Below, one piece after another: positions 49,292-59,122 of a stretch of 64,000 bases of DNA. The stretch is taken from NCBI GenBank assembly GCA_951812575.1, contig OX638322.1, forward strand, positions 836,850 to 900,849, given 5' to 3'. Made by a program: the position numbers and the translations under genes. The notes under the pieces were generated by a model that ran no database searches, was not told the DNA's origin, and was given only the letters and a program-made list of their open reading frames with translations. This stretch comes from Candidatus Binatia bacterium (GTDB lineage: Bacteria; Desulfobacterota; Binatia; Bin18). Position 1 is the first letter of the stretch. Every line of letters begins with the position of its first letter.

Positions 49292-50383
49292 TCAGAACGG
49301 CCAGAGCCAGCCGAGGAGGCCCTTTTTCTTTCCGATCTCCAGCCGGTCCGGAGCCACCTCTTCCACCTCGGTATCTAAAACACCACGCGTCTCCGTGATA
49401 CCCGAGCCAAAATCTTCCGGCGCTTCGAGGAAGTTGTCGACGTGATGGCGGAAGCGGAGGTCCTCATTAAACCAGCGCGCGTAGCGGTCGCGCAGCGCCT
49501 CGTTATACAGCTTGTTTTTGATCTCCTCGGAGACGGTCTCCAGGGGTTGCAGGCCGGCGTTCCGTTTATCCTCGATTTTGAGCAGATGCATCCCTGAATT
49601 GGTCCGGAAAGGCTGGCTGATATCGCCATTTTCCAGGGAAAAGGCGACCTGTTCGATGCCTTCGGGCATCTGTCCGCGTTCAAAATAGCCGAGGTCCCCC
49701 CCACTGTCGGCGCCCGGACCCAGCGAGTACTGGCTTGCCAGATTACCGAAATTTTCGCCTCCCAGCGCGCGCTGGCGGACTTGATGCACGAGCGCAACTG
49801 TTTCCTGTTCCTCTGATTCGCTCGCGGAGGGCGCTAACGGACGGAAAATATGGCGGACACGCACCTGTGCGGGCTGGGTGTACTCATCGATATGTTCATC
49901 GTAGTAGCGCTGGACATCCTCGGGCGTGACATTCACCCTGGAACCGATCTCACGACTCATTAACATCGCCTGTTCCACCTCAGTCGCAACTCGTTCGCGG
50001 TAGGCCTCCGTGGTCATACCCTGCTCGATCAGGGCGGCTTCAAATTCTTCATCGTTGAGATTGCTCTGCGCCTGTATGCGCGCAATATAGCCGTCAACAT
50101 CCGCCTTTTTGGCTTTCAGGCCCTGCTTTTCCACTTCTTTTCTAATCAATTTCTGCATGATGAGCGCATCCAGGACCTCACCGTCCGACATCCCAGCCGC
50201 TCCGCCGGCGGGGGCCATCGGACTCGCACCCGCCACTTCCCGGAAGCCCTGCATCTCGTATGAGGTAATCGGCGCGCCATCGACGGTCGCCACAATGCGG
50301 TTAATGACCTCGGCCCGGCTTGCGGCCGGCCCCAGCCACACGGCAGCGACCAGAACACCGAGCAGGATTTTCATTCTTTTCAT
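49292..50383 (-). CDS. surA: Periplasmic peptidyl-prolyl isomerase/chaperone SurA
   Basis: This 363-residue protein has a signal peptide (residues 1-24), a SurA N-terminal chaperone domain (INRIVATVDGAPITSYEM through IQAQSNLNDEEFEAALIEQG), and one parvulin domain (VRVRHIFRPL, ASQYSLGPGADSGGDLGYFERGQM, FRTNSGMHLLKIED). It helps outer-membrane proteins fold. E. coli SurA is 428 residues with two parvulin domains; here there is one. The start may be ATG 50383 or ATG 50374. It lies 13 bases after mfd. Confidence 0.9.
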   Translation of the reverse strand: MKRMKILLGVLVAAVWLGPAASRAEVINRIVATVDGAPITSYEMQGFREVAGASPMAPAGGAAGMSDGEVLDALIMQKLIRKEVEKQGLKAKKADVDGYIARIQAQSNLNDEEFEAALIEQGMTTEAYRERVATEVEQAMLMSREIGSRVNVTPEDVQRYYDEHIDEYTQPAQVRVRHIFRPLAPSASESEEQETVALVHQVRQRALGGENFGNLASQYSLGPGADSGGDLGYFERGQMPEGIEQVAFSLENGDISQPFRTNSGMHLLKIEDKRNAGLQPLETVSEEIKNKLYNEALRDRYARWFNEDLRFRHHVDNFLEAPEDFGSGITETRGVLDTEVEEVAPDRLEIGKKKGLLGWLWPF

Positions 50384-50396
50384 CACGATTCACCGG

Positions 50397-53300
50397 CTAA
50401 CACGATTCGCCGGGACTGTCGAGGCTGTGCAAGAGAGTCTTGACCGCCTCCATCACGTCTTTCTGGGGCGCAAGCGAAAACGAGACCCGAGAGTCCGGGC
50501 TGAGCTGAGCACCCCGGTCATTGTGCTGAATAAAGGCCACCAGCCGCTCGCCGTGTATGGGCGAGTCAGGGTGGAAATGCAGGGTGACACGTTCGCCCTT
50601 ACGGTAGACGGCAGTGACGAGATAGTGGCGCAGGACCCGGCGCAGGTCCATGACTTCAATAAAATCCAGGACCAACTCGGGCAGGGGTCCGAAACGGTCT
50701 TCCATTTCATAGGCCAGGTCTTCCAGGTCGCTGCGCGCTTTCACATTGGCCAGTTTTTTGTAGAAGACCAGGCGCTGGTTGACGTCCGGGATGTAGGCCT
50801 CGGGCAAGTAGGCGGGCAGACCAATATGAATCTCGGGCTCAATCGCCACTTCAATCTCGCCCCCGCGCAACTCGCGGACCGTCTCTTCCAGCATGTGGGC
50901 GTAGAGTTCGTAGCCGACCGCCGCGACGCGGCCGGACTGTTCTTTGCCCAGGAGGTTGCCCGCCCCGCGAATCTCCAAATCATGGGCCGCCAAACGAAAC
51001 CCCCCGCCCAGGTCGTCCAGTTCCTGGAGGACCTCCAGACGCCGCTGAGCGTCGCGGGTCAGGGCGTGTTCCCCCGGAATGAGCAGATAGGCATAGGCGC
51101 GCATCGCGGACCGTCCGACCCGACCGCGCAACTGATACAGTTGCGCCAGGCCAAAATGGTCCGCCCGGTTAATGATAATCGTGTTCGCGGTCGGGATATC
51201 GAGCCCGGACTCGATAATGGCCGAGCAGCACAACACGTTCAGCCGGTGGTGCATGAAGTCCAGCATGACCGTTTCCAGCTCGCGTTCCCCCATCTGGCCA
51301 TGCGCAACTGCCAGGGTCGCCTCGGGCACGAGCGCCCGTAACTGGTCGGCCATTTTTTCAATGCTCTCGACCCGGTTATGGACAAAAAAGACCTGTCCTC
51401 CCCTGGCGAGTTCGTGCAGAATCGCCGAGCGAATCAGGTCTTCATCAAATCGGGCAACATAGGTCCGGATGGCCTGGCGGTCCACGGGCGGGGTTTCAAT
51501 CACGCTCAGGTCACGCAGGCCCATCATGCCCATATTGAGCGAACGCGGGATCGGTGTGGCCGACAGCGTCAGGACATCGACCTCGTGGCGGAGGCGTTTG
51601 ATTTTTTCTTTATGCGCCACCCCGAACCGATGCTCTTCGTCGATGACGACCAGACCGAGTTCCTTGAATACAATGTCACGCTGTAAGAGCCGGTGGGTGC
51701 CGATGGCGATATCGACCGTGCCGGCGGTCAGGCCGCGGACCACGGCTTTGGCTTCCTGGGCCGAGCGGAATCGATTCAGCAGCTCGACCCGGATGGGATA
51801 GTCGGCAAAGCGCCGGCTGAAGGTCTCGGCGTGCTGTTGGGCGAGCACCGTTGTGGGCACCAGGATGGCGACCTGTTTGCCATTTTCAACCGCCAGATAG
51901 GCCGCCCGCAGCGCGACCTCAGTCTTGCCGTAACCCACATCGCCGCAGACCAGCCGATCCATGGGTTTTGGGCTTTGCAGGTCGGCTTCCACGTCTTCTA
52001 TGGCGGTCCGCTGGCCGCGGGTTTCTTCAAACGGAAAACGGGCCACAAACTCCTCGTAGTCATCGGTGAAGGTGGCCAGAGCGGGCCGCTCGACACTTTC
52101 CCGAACCGCATGAATTTCGAGCAGCTCGCGCGCCATGGCCTGAATGGCTTCCCTGGTCTTGCGCTTGACGCGCTCCCAGGCCTGGCCACCCAAGCGGTCC
52201 AGGCCGGGCTCTTTTCCGTCCGCACCCGTATACTTCTGGACCAGATTGATACGCTCAACCGGCACGTACAGTTTGTCGCCGCCGGTATATTCGAGGTGGA
52301 GATAATCGCCCGTGGTATCGGCCACGCTCAGGTGCTGGAGCCCGTGATAGCGGGCAATACCGTGGTCGGTGTGGACCACATAGTCGCCGGCAGCCAGTTG
52401 GCTGAGACCGGTCAGATAGTCGGCCACCGGCCGCGGCCGGGAACGCCGTCTGTGGCGGCGCTCGCCAAAAATCTCTTCTTCGGCCAGGAAGACCAGCCCG
52501 TCTGCGGGCAGGGCGAAACCTTGCGACAAATGCCCGACCACAATAGCGGCCCGAGGGTGCTGGCGCTCCCGCCCTTGCACATCCCACACCCGCACCTGCT
52601 CAATGGGGAGTTCCAACTCGTAGCCAAGCAAAAGATGCCGGAGGTGGTCGGCCTGGCTCTGACTCGAAACCGTCAGATAGACCTGCTGCCGCTCGTCCTG
52701 CCACTGCCGGATGCGCGCGACAAGCGGCGCCAGGCTTTTTTCCACACCCGGAGGAGACGCGCCGGGTCTCAGGCCAATATGTAGCGTCGAAGAGACGCTA
52801 CAATCAGCCCCGACGGTTTCCAGGCCGCGCACCTCGACGGTTAAGAAGGCCGCGCGCCCGTCCATCACCTGCTCCGCCGGCAGATAATAGCGCTCGGGAG
52901 GCGGCACAAACCGGCCGGCCTCGCGGGCCGTGACCACCCGTGACCCAAGCTGTTCCCAAAACGCCGCACTCGCGCTTTCCTGTTCGGCCGGGTCCAGGGC
53001 CCACACGACCGTTCCGCGGGGCAGATACTCCCACACCTGCTCTAAATCGGGGTAGAGATACGGCAGGAAGAATTCGACCCCAGGGAAAGGCAACCCGCTC
53101 TTGAGGTCCTGGATAATCCGCTGCTGTTCCCGATGGGGGATGTCTCCTGCCTCCAGAGCCTCCTCAATCGTGCGCCAGGCAGCCTGGAGACGCGCGACCG
53201 AAAAGAAGCGCATGGGTACAACCATGCTCTCCTTGCAGGGGTCGAGCGAACGCTGCGAGGCTGAGTCGAACGAGCGCATGGTCTCGATGCTGTCTCCCAG

Positions 53301-53906
53301 GAACTCGACCCGCAGTGGATGTCGGGCGAGCGGCGGGAAGAGATCGACAATCCCCCCCCGGACGCTGATTTCGCCCTTTTCCTCAACCAGCGGGACCCGC
53401 CGATAGCCCCACTGCAAGCAGTAATCGACGAAGGCGGACAGCGGCAATTCATCGCCGGTACGCAGCCGGAAGGTAGCGGTGATGAACTCTTCCTGGGGCA
53501 GGAGCCGTTGCAGCAGGGCCTGGGCCGAGGTGACGAGAATGGGCGTGGCGACCGAGAGCGCATCGTACAGCCCCTCAATCTGCGCGGCGACGACCTCGCT
53601 GTTGGGAGACAGGCCGTCGGCCACCGATACGTCCCAGGCCGGGTAGTAGCGGACCCGCGGGGCGAAGTCCGGCCCGATAAAGAAGCGCAGGTCCGCGGCG
53701 AAGGTCTCGGCCTGCTTATCCGACGGCAGCACGCACAGCGTTGGCTGCGGCGTGTGTTGCAGATGACGGGCTATGAAAAGCGCTCGGGCCGCGCCCTTGA
53801 GGCCGGCCAGGCGGATGACGTTGGGAGCGGGCGCAACGGCACTGAGCCGCGTCGTTGTCTCAAGGGCAACCGAAAGAGGAGCAGCGTAAGACGGACCCAC
53901 ATCCAT
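50397..53906 (-). CDS. mfd: Transcription-repair coupling factor Mfd
   Basis: This 1,169-residue ATP-dependent translocase removes stalled RNA polymerase and recruits UvrA. The N-terminal UvrB-like part has VRYYPAWDVSVADGLSPN and VRGGIVDLFPP; the RNA-polymerase interaction domain has GDYVVHTDHGIARYHGL; the translocase has the Walker A DVGYGKTEVALRAA, DEEHRFGV, TLSATPIPRSLNM and QLRGRVGRS. The length is normal for Mfd. It overlaps no gene and is flanked tightly by the DUF1573 gene and surA in one operon. Confidence 0.97.
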   Translation of the reverse strand: MDVGPSYAAPLSVALETTTRLSAVAPAPNVIRLAGLKGAARALFIARHLQHTPQPTLCVLPSDKQAETFAADLRFFIGPDFAPRVRYYPAWDVSVADGLSPNSEVVAAQIEGLYDALSVATPILVTSAQALLQRLLPQEEFITATFRLRTGDELPLSAFVDYCLQWGYRRVPLVEEKGEISVRGGIVDLFPPLARHPLRVEFLGDSIETMRSFDSASQRSLDPCKESMVVPMRFFSVARLQAAWRTIEEALEAGDIPHREQQRIIQDLKSGLPFPGVEFFLPYLYPDLEQVWEYLPRGTVVWALDPAEQESASAAFWEQLGSRVVTAREAGRFVPPPERYYLPAEQVMDGRAAFLTVEVRGLETVGADCSVSSTLHIGLRPGASPPGVEKSLAPLVARIRQWQDERQQVYLTVSSQSQADHLRHLLLGYELELPIEQVRVWDVQGRERQHPRAAIVVGHLSQGFALPADGLVFLAEEEIFGERRHRRRSRPRPVADYLTGLSQLAAGDYVVHTDHGIARYHGLQHLSVADTTGDYLHLEYTGGDKLYVPVERINLVQKYTGADGKEPGLDRLGGQAWERVKRKTREAIQAMARELLEIHAVRESVERPALATFTDDYEEFVARFPFEETRGQRTAIEDVEADLQSPKPMDRLVCGDVGYGKTEVALRAAYLAVENGKQVAILVPTTVLAQQHAETFSRRFADYPIRVELLNRFRSAQEAKAVVRGLTAGTVDIAIGTHRLLQRDIVFKELGLVVIDEEHRFGVAHKEKIKRLRHEVDVLTLSATPIPRSLNMGMMGLRDLSVIETPPVDRQAIRTYVARFDEDLIRSAILHELARGGQVFFVHNRVESIEKMADQLRALVPEATLAVAHGQMGERELETVMLDFMHHRLNVLCCSAIIESGLDIPTANTIIINRADHFGLAQLYQLRGRVGRSAMRAYAYLLIPGEHALTRDAQRRLEVLQELDDLGGGFRLAAHDLEIRGAGNLLGKEQSGRVAAVGYELYAHMLEETVRELRGGEIEVAIEPEIHIGLPAYLPEAYIPDVNQRLVFYKKLANVKARSDLEDLAYEMEDRFGPLPELVLDFIEVMDLRRVLRHYLVTAVYRKGERVTLHFHPDSPIHGERLVAFIQHNDRGAQLSPDSRVSFSLAPQKDVMEAVKTLLHSLDSPGESC

Positions 53907-53914
53907 GGACGGTG

Positions 53915-54979
53915 TTAGCGGCTGGCCTGCTGCGCGGCAGAAACAATACCGAACAGGGGAATCGTGAGCTGGGTTTCTTCGGGATGGTCGGTCATGACCT
54001 CAACGCTGCCGCGTATCCGGCCCGGCTCGGTGTCGCCCGTGATATGCAGGCGCAGCTCAAACTCTTTGCCCGGCGTGACCTCGGTCAACTCGGGTTTCAC
54101 CGTGTCAAGCGAGCTCCGCACCTGTCCGATGCCGAGGGGCTGGGCGGAGCGGTTCTTGATGCGCACCGTCCGTGTCTCGCCGACTCCCTGACGGACGACC
54201 CCGAACGAGACCTGGGAGGGCGAGACACTGATATCGCCTTCGATACTGCCTACAACCGGAATACTGATGGTCGGCTTTTTCGTGCTCGTGGTGGTAACCG
54301 TAATAGTGTCGTTGAGCGGGCCGCGCCGGGCGGTTTTGGAGACGTTCACCCGAAGCGCCTTGCCCTTTTTGCCCTCGACCTGGACGTCTTCGGCCCGGAC
54401 GCTGATGGCAGAATTAGCGTTGGTGATGTCTGTGATTTCCAGGGATTTGTTTTCGTCGTACAGGACCGTGATCGTGCGGGTGACGGGGGAGCCGCGATGG
54501 AGCCGTCCCAGATACAGCTGGGCCGGCTGTACCTGCACCTCGACGGTAATCTCTCCCTGGAGCGTCAGGGTCGTGACCGGTCTGAGGGGATCGTTAGTAT
54601 GGACCCGGATATCTTTGGCCTTCTGGCCGGCAAACCGCTTGGTGTCAAACGTGGCCTGAATAGTGCCCTCCGTGCCGGGCGGGATGGTATCCGCGGCAAT
54701 CACCGCGGCGGTACAGCCGCACGAGGTTTTGACGGACTGCACCCGCAAATCCCGGTTGCCCCGATTGGTAAACCGAAAATCATGCGTCACCTGTTCTCCC
54801 TGCTCGACCCGTCCAAAGTCGAACACGGGCTCGTCAACCTGCATCCGAGGACCGATAAAGGCCACCGTGTCGGGGGTTGGGCTACTCCCGGACTCGGCGT
54901 GCACCCCCAGGGCGACACCGAGACAGGCCAGAGAGCAGAGGACGGTCAGCACAGGGGCAACAAGAGTCCCGAAACGCAT
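53915..54979 (-). CDS. Exported DUF1573-domain protein
   Basis: This 354-residue protein has a signal peptide (residues 1-29) and repeated immunoglobulin-like DUF1573 modules. The first is FDFGRVEQGEQVTHDFRFTN followed by TSCGCTAAV, the conserved CGC motif of the family. Later modules repeat the VxFGxVxxG pattern (VSFGVVRQGVGETRTV). It acts outside the cytoplasm; the family's role is not established. It lies between accC (2 bases) and mfd (8 bases) and is surely co-transcribed. Confidence 0.87.
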   Translation of the reverse strand: MRFGTLVAPVLTVLCSLACLGVALGVHAESGSSPTPDTVAFIGPRMQVDEPVFDFGRVEQGEQVTHDFRFTNRGNRDLRVQSVKTSCGCTAAVIAADTIPPGTEGTIQATFDTKRFAGQKAKDIRVHTNDPLRPVTTLTLQGEITVEVQVQPAQLYLGRLHRGSPVTRTITVLYDENKSLEITDITNANSAISVRAEDVQVEGKKGKALRVNVSKTARRGPLNDTITVTTTSTKKPTISIPVVGSIEGDISVSPSQVSFGVVRQGVGETRTVRIKNRSAQPLGIGQVRSSLDTVKPELTEVTPGKEFELRLHITGDTEPGRIRGSVEVMTDHPEETQLTIPLFGIVSAAQQASR

Positions 54980-54981
54980 GG

Positions 54982-56370
54982 CTACACCTCCTTGGCGGTG
55001 CGTCGGGACGGGCGCGCCGGACCATTATTCGAGCGGGCCAGAAAGGTGTCCAGATAGCGCGTGTGCACCTTGCCGGCTAAAAAGTCCCGGTCTCGCAGGA
55101 TTCTCTGGTGCAGCGGGATGTTCGTTTTAATACCGTCGATCCGATATTCCGACAGGGCGGCACGCATGCGCTGGACGGCCTCGTCACGCGTCTGAGCGCT
55201 CACAATGACTTTTGCCACCAGAGAGTCATAGTAAACGGGCACACTGCTGTTCTCCATCACGCCGGCTTCCACCCGGACCCCCATCCCGCCCGGGGGATGA
55301 TAGGCTCGAATCGTCCCAGGGGAAGGCAGCATGGTAATAGGGTCTTCGGCTACCACCCGGCACTCGATGGCGTGGCCCGAAAAACGGATATCCTTCTGCC
55401 GCCAGGGCAAGGGCTCGCCCGCTGCCGAGCGGATACCGGCCTGGACCACGTCTATGCCCGTCATCATCTCGGTCACCGGGTGCTCCACCTGGACCCGGGT
55501 ATTCATTTCAATAAAGTAGAAGTGGCCCTGGGGGTCGAGCAGAAACTCAATCGTCCCGACATTGGTATAGCCGACCGCCTGGGCGGCCTTGACCGCCATG
55601 GCGCCCATCCGTTCGCGCAGGCGTTTGGTCAGGGCCGGCGAGGGCGCTTCCTCGATGATTTTCTGATAGCGGCGCTGGATCGAACACTCGCGCTCCCCAA
55701 GATGGATGACGTTGCGGTGCTGGTCGCCCATGATCTGAAACTCGATATGCCGGGCGCGTTCCAGGTATTTCTCGACGTAGAGCGTCCCATTCCCGAACGC
55801 GTTTTCGCCTTCTTCCTGGGCAACGGCAAACAGGGTCGAGAGTTCGTGGGGATTCTGGACGACCCGCAGGCCGCGCCCGCCGCCGCCGCCCGCGGCTTTT
55901 ATCAGAATGGGAAAGCCGACCTGAGCCGCCACGGCCTGGGCTTCTTTGACATCCGTGGTCCCGGACGAGGTCCCGGATAAAACCGGCACGCCGGCGCGCT
56001 CCATGATCCGCCGCGCGCGCGGTTTATCCCCCATCAGACGGATGTTGCGGACGCGGGGACCGATAAAGGTCAGGCCCGAGCGCTGACACGCCTCGGCGAA
56101 ATCGCCGTTCTCGGACAGAAACCCATAGCCGGGATGAACCGCATCCGCGCCAAAGGCCAGCGCGGCGCTGACAATCGCGGGAATATTGAGGTAGCTTTCG
56201 AGCGGACTCGGCGGCCCGATACACACGCTCTCATCGGCCAGGCGGACGTGCAGGGCGTCGCGGTCGGCCGTCGAGTACACGGCCACGGTGGCAATCTCCA
56301 TGGCCCGGCAGGCCCGCAGGATGCGGACCGCGATCTCACCCCGATTGGCAATGAGGACTTTCTTAAACAC
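54982..56370 (-). CDS. accC: Biotin carboxylase subunit of acetyl-CoA carboxylase
   Basis: This 462-residue enzyme carboxylates biotin on AccB with ATP and bicarbonate, the first step of fatty-acid synthesis. It begins FKKVLIANRGEIAVRILRA, has the ATP-grasp glycine-rich loop KAAGGGGGRGLRVV, ECSIQRRYQKIIEEAP and EMNTRVQVEHPVTEM. The start codon is GTG at 56370. It is separated from accB by 128 bases filled mainly by the 9-bp repeat array, an unusual gap for this pair. Confidence 0.96.
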   Translation of the reverse strand: MFKKVLIANRGEIAVRILRACRAMEIATVAVYSTADRDALHVRLADESVCIGPPSPLESYLNIPAIVSAALAFGADAVHPGYGFLSENGDFAEACQRSGLTFIGPRVRNIRLMGDKPRARRIMERAGVPVLSGTSSGTTDVKEAQAVAAQVGFPILIKAAGGGGGRGLRVVQNPHELSTLFAVAQEEGENAFGNGTLYVEKYLERARHIEFQIMGDQHRNVIHLGERECSIQRRYQKIIEEAPSPALTKRLRERMGAMAVKAAQAVGYTNVGTIEFLLDPQGHFYFIEMNTRVQVEHPVTEMMTGIDVVQAGIRSAAGEPLPWRQKDIRFSGHAIECRVVAEDPITMLPSPGTIRAYHPPGGMGVRVEAGVMENSSVPVYYDSLVAKVIVSAQTRDEAVQRMRAALSEYRIDGIKTNIPLHQRILRDRDFLAGKVHTRYLDTFLARSNNGPARPSRRTAKEV

Positions 56371-56416
56371 GACCAGGATTTCTGTGATTACGCAGGATTC
56401 TGACCAGGATTTTCAT

Positions 56417-56515
56417 GAAGACCCAACCGACTCAATAGACCCAACCGACTCAATAGACCCAACCGACTCAACAGACTCAAGCGACCCAACCGACCCACCT
56501 AAACAGACTCAAGCA
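56417..56515. repeat. 9-bp minisatellite array 2
   Basis: On the minus strand the array alternates GAGTCGGTT and GGGTCTATT type units. It fills the space between accB and accC and includes the last codons of accB (LLESV). It belongs to the same repeat family (GRGTCNNTT) as 45660-45812. Confidence 0.85.
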
Positions 56516-56951
56516 GAAACAGCGCCTGGCCATATTCGACCGGCTGGCCGTTCTCGACCAAAACCCGGCGCACCCGCCCCCGAATCTCCGCCTCGATTTC
56601 ATTCATCATTTTCATGGCTTCGATGATGCACACCACATCGCCGGTTTCCACCATCCCGCCGACCGCCACAAAAGGCGAGGCGTCGGGGTTGGGCGCACCA
56701 TAAAAGGTGCCGACCATGGGCGAGGTGATGGTCAGGCCGGGGTCAAGGCCGTCCTGTTCCTGGGCCGCGGTGGTGGTCTCCGCCGGAGGCGGAAGCGGGG
56801 CTGAGGCTGGCTGCGGCTGGACGGTCGCGGGCACGGAAGCCGGTTCCCCGCGCACCAGGCGGACCTCGCCCGCGCGATGTTTGAGCTCCAGCTCGCTGAC
56901 CCCTTTTTCTTCCATCAGCTCAATGAGCTTGCGGATTTCGTCAATCTCCAT
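56499..56951 (-). CDS. accB: Biotin carboxyl carrier protein of acetyl-CoA carboxylase
   Basis: This 150-residue protein has an N-terminal helical part (IDEIRKLIELMEEKGVSELEL), an Ala/Pro linker (about 38-66) and the biotinyl domain with SPMVGTFYGAPNPDASPFVAVG and the biotinylated Lys114 in EAMKMMNEIE. The last codons fall in the repeat array, yet the product ends at the usual place. It is followed by accC. Confidence 0.96.
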   Translation of the reverse strand: MEIDEIRKLIELMEEKGVSELELKHRAGEVRLVRGEPASVPATVQPQPASAPLPPPAETTTAAQEQDGLDPGLTITSPMVGTFYGAPNPDASPFVAVGGMVETGDVVCIIEAMKMMNEIEAEIRGRVRRVLVENGQPVEYGQALFLLESV

Positions 56952-57042
56952 AGGTGTCTTTCACTCGGTGCCATACCAACGACTCTCTTTATAGCACGCT
57001 CTGCGTCACCCTGACATCGTTTTGGCAGATCCCAGAGAAGGC

Positions 57043-57483
57043 TTAACTCTGGGCGAGGGCAACCGCCGCGCGCAGGCCCAGCAGATAGCTGTCCGCGCCA
57101 AAGCCGCAGATCTGTCCGACTGCCGCGCTCGCGATATAGGAATGATGACGAAACGGTTCGCGTTTATACAGATTCGAGAGGTGGACCTCGATCGTCGGGA
57201 GTTCGGCCGACAAAATCGCGTCCAGCAGGGCAACACTCGTATGGGTATAGGCTCCGGCGTTGATGATGAGCGCCGCGTACTGGCCGCGGGCAGCCTGGAT
57301 TTTATCGACCAGTTGGCCCTCGTGATTCGACTGAAAGGTATCGACCTCGACGCCAAGCTCCTGAGCCAGGGCGGCAATCCGGTCGTTCACGTCGGCCAGG
57401 GTCGTCGTCCCATAGATGTCGGGCTCGCGCAGACCCAGCATATTCAGGTTCGGGCCGTGTAAGACAAGGATGCGTATCGACAT
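57043..57483 (-). CDS. aroQ: Type II 3-dehydroquinate dehydratase
   Basis: This 146-residue enzyme makes 3-dehydroshikimate in the shikimate pathway. Active-site residues are visible: [17 protein letters not shown] with Arg19 and Tyr24, [10 protein letters not shown] with Asn75 and His81, EVHLSN with His101, and Arg108 in [10 protein letters not shown]. The length is typical. It is the first gene of the aroQ-accB-accC-DUF1573-mfd-surA-pdxA series, a common neighbour of accBC in bacteria. Confidence 0.96.
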   Translation of the reverse strand: MSIRILVLHGPNLNMLGLREPDIYGTTTLADVNDRIAALAQELGVEVDTFQSNHEGQLVDKIQAARGQYAALIINAGAYTHTSVALLDAILSAELPTIEVHLSNLYKREPFRHHSYIASAAVGQICGFGADSYLLGLRAAVALAQS

Positions 57484-57550
57484 AATGAGGAGGGAAGTGT
57501 AGGGGCAAACAATAATAGCGTCAAGGCGTTAGAGCAAATTACGATGCTGT

Positions 57551-57600
57551 GAGGAGTGTGGGCTTCCAGCCCGCATGACGGCCAGGATGGCCGCCCTCCC
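57551..57600. repeat. REP-like dispersed repeat, copy 2 (inverted)
   Basis: This is the reverse-complement copy of 48052-48105, with the same two palindromes. Apart from it, 57484-57788 shows no gene or signal I can support. Confidence 0.75.
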
Positions 57601-57788
57601 AGGACGGGAGCCCCACCCATCCCCGGACGCTTGGGCCAGGCCCGTGTCCTGCCCGACGCGCGTGGACTGGCGCGGCTACAACGTATCGTGAAACGCTCCG
57701 GTGTGAGGAAGGCGGGCTGCAGGCCGGTCGTCTCGGGAAAAGAAATCGGGCCTGGGCCGGGCATGAACGGCGTCAAGAGAAAGCTCCG

Positions 57789-58523
57789 CTAGACCTCGAT
57801 CACCATCCCGTCGTGGGCGCATTCCAGGGCGACCTCGCCCTGCCGTTCAAGGACTTCCCGGCCAATATGGCTGAGCAGCAGGCGTTTACAGCCCAGGCGG
57901 TGCTGCTCCTGGGCGATCCTGGGATAGCTGATATGAAAGGAGGTCTCGGTCTGAAAATAGCAACACTCACAGATAAACAGGTCGGTCCCGTGCGAATACC
58001 GGATCAAGTCCTCGTTCCAGCCGCAGTCGCCGGAGTACAACAGCGCCCGGTCGGCGGTTTCGACCCGATAGCCAAACGAGATATCACGCTCCTGGTGCGG
58101 CACGCGGAAGGGCAGCAACTGCACGCCAAAGAGGGCCGTCTGCTGTCCCGGCAGCAGTTCCCGGAAGCGGATATCAAAGCAGCACGGCCGTTCCGACACC
58201 TCGCGGTACATGGTGGCGTGGAGGGTGCGCACCCGCTCTTCTGTGCCTGGCGGCCCGACGATGGTGAGGGGTCGGGAGCGCGGCTTTTCATAGAGATATT
58301 CGAGAAAGAGAAACGGCAGGCCGCCAAAATGATCGCCGTGCAAATGGCTGATGGCCACAAAATCCATCCGCTCCGCCGGAATACCGAGAGATTTGAGCGC
58401 GAGCAGCGTCGTCGCACCACAATCGAGCAGAAAGCAGGCGTCGGGGGCTTCGACCAGATAGGCACTATGGCGCCGCCCCCCGCTACAGAACGCATCGCCC
58501 GCGCCAAGCACTGTTACCCGCAT
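57789..58523 (-). CDS. Metallo-beta-lactamase-fold hydrolase (RNase Z/phosphodiesterase-like)
   Basis: This 244-residue protein has the two-metal motif HLHGDH (His60, His62, Asp64, His65), a start VTVLGAGDAFCSGGRRHSAYLV as in RNase Z-like enzymes, LLYSGDCGWNEDL with the bridging Asp, and the late LLLSHIG. It lacks the long exosite arm of tRNase Z, so it is more likely a small phosphodiesterase or general MBL hydrolase. It stands alone upstream of aroQ. Its upstream region contains a hairpin (58569-58622) and a REP-like palindrome. Confidence 0.85.
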   Translation of the reverse strand: MRVTVLGAGDAFCSGGRRHSAYLVEAPDACFLLDCGATTLLALKSLGIPAERMDFVAISHLHGDHFGGLPFLFLEYLYEKPRSRPLTIVGPPGTEERVRTLHATMYREVSERPCCFDIRFRELLPGQQTALFGVQLLPFRVPHQERDISFGYRVETADRALLYSGDCGWNEDLIRYSHGTDLFICECCYFQTETSFHISYPRIAQEQHRLGCKRLLLSHIGREVLERQGEVALECAHDGMVIEV

Positions 58524-58756
58524 GCCTTATCTCACCCTACCCGGAGCGGCGGTTTCCCCAAAAGAAAAACGGAGGAGGGGGCTCGGGGGATACTTCCCCC
58601 GTAAGTAAAAAGGAACCTCCGTCTCTCCACACTCTCCCTTCGAGCCGCTCCTGGCCTGAGTTCTACCGTGTTTCATGTGTACGGACAAGGGTTTGTGTGG
58701 CCCCAAGGCCAGAGCGTTTTACGCCAGGCTGTAGCCATGTCGTTCCGCTCGCGTCA

Positions 58757-58777
58757 TGCCGGACTTGATCCGGCATC
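58757..58777. repeat. REP-like palindrome
   Basis: ATGCCGGA-CTTGA-TCCGGCAT is a perfect 8-bp hairpin related to 5830-5848. The 58524-58858 stretch also has nested hairpins (58569-58575 with 58616-58622; 58585-58590 with 58595-58600) but no gene. Confidence 0.65.
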
Positions 58778-58858
58778 CGGAGGTCGGGGCTTGGCTGCCG
58801 GATTTCGTTTGAGCAAAAGCGTAATCGCGCGCCCGAAATTTTGAGGACGCAAAACGTC

Positions 58859-59071
58859 TCAAAGCGCGCGAGTCTTTCCCGCCTTGAGTTCCGCTCGCGC
58901 TTCATTGATGAGGCGGTCCAGCTTTCCAGCCCGAAAGTCAACCTCAATCCGTTGGTCCCAGAGCTGATGGTCAAGTTCGAGAAACCACACCCGAAACTTC
59001 GCCAAGTCTTCTGACGAGAGAAGCGGTGTGGCATATGCAGGCACTACTTGGGCAGCTTGTATTAAAAACAC
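58859..59071 (-). CDS. Small antitoxin-like protein
   Basis: The frame encodes up to 70 residues ending FRVWFLELDHQLWDQRIEVD, RAGKLDRLINEARAELKAGKT. This matches a family of small orphan proteins (xxFRxWFxEFDxxxWDxQIExDxxAGKLDxLxxEAxxxxxxGK) that is usually encoded beside RelE/ParE-type toxins. No toxin gene follows here. The start is uncertain (GTG 59071, or a later GTG), because the N-terminal residues are not conserved. Confidence 0.55.
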   Translation of the reverse strand: MFLIQAAQVVPAYATPLLSSEDLAKFRVWFLELDHQLWDQRIEVDFRAGKLDRLINEARAELKAGKTRAL

Positions 59072-59122
59072 TGTTATTTTCTAACAAACAACCTGGAGAC
59101 TATATAGGGGGGGTCTCGGACC

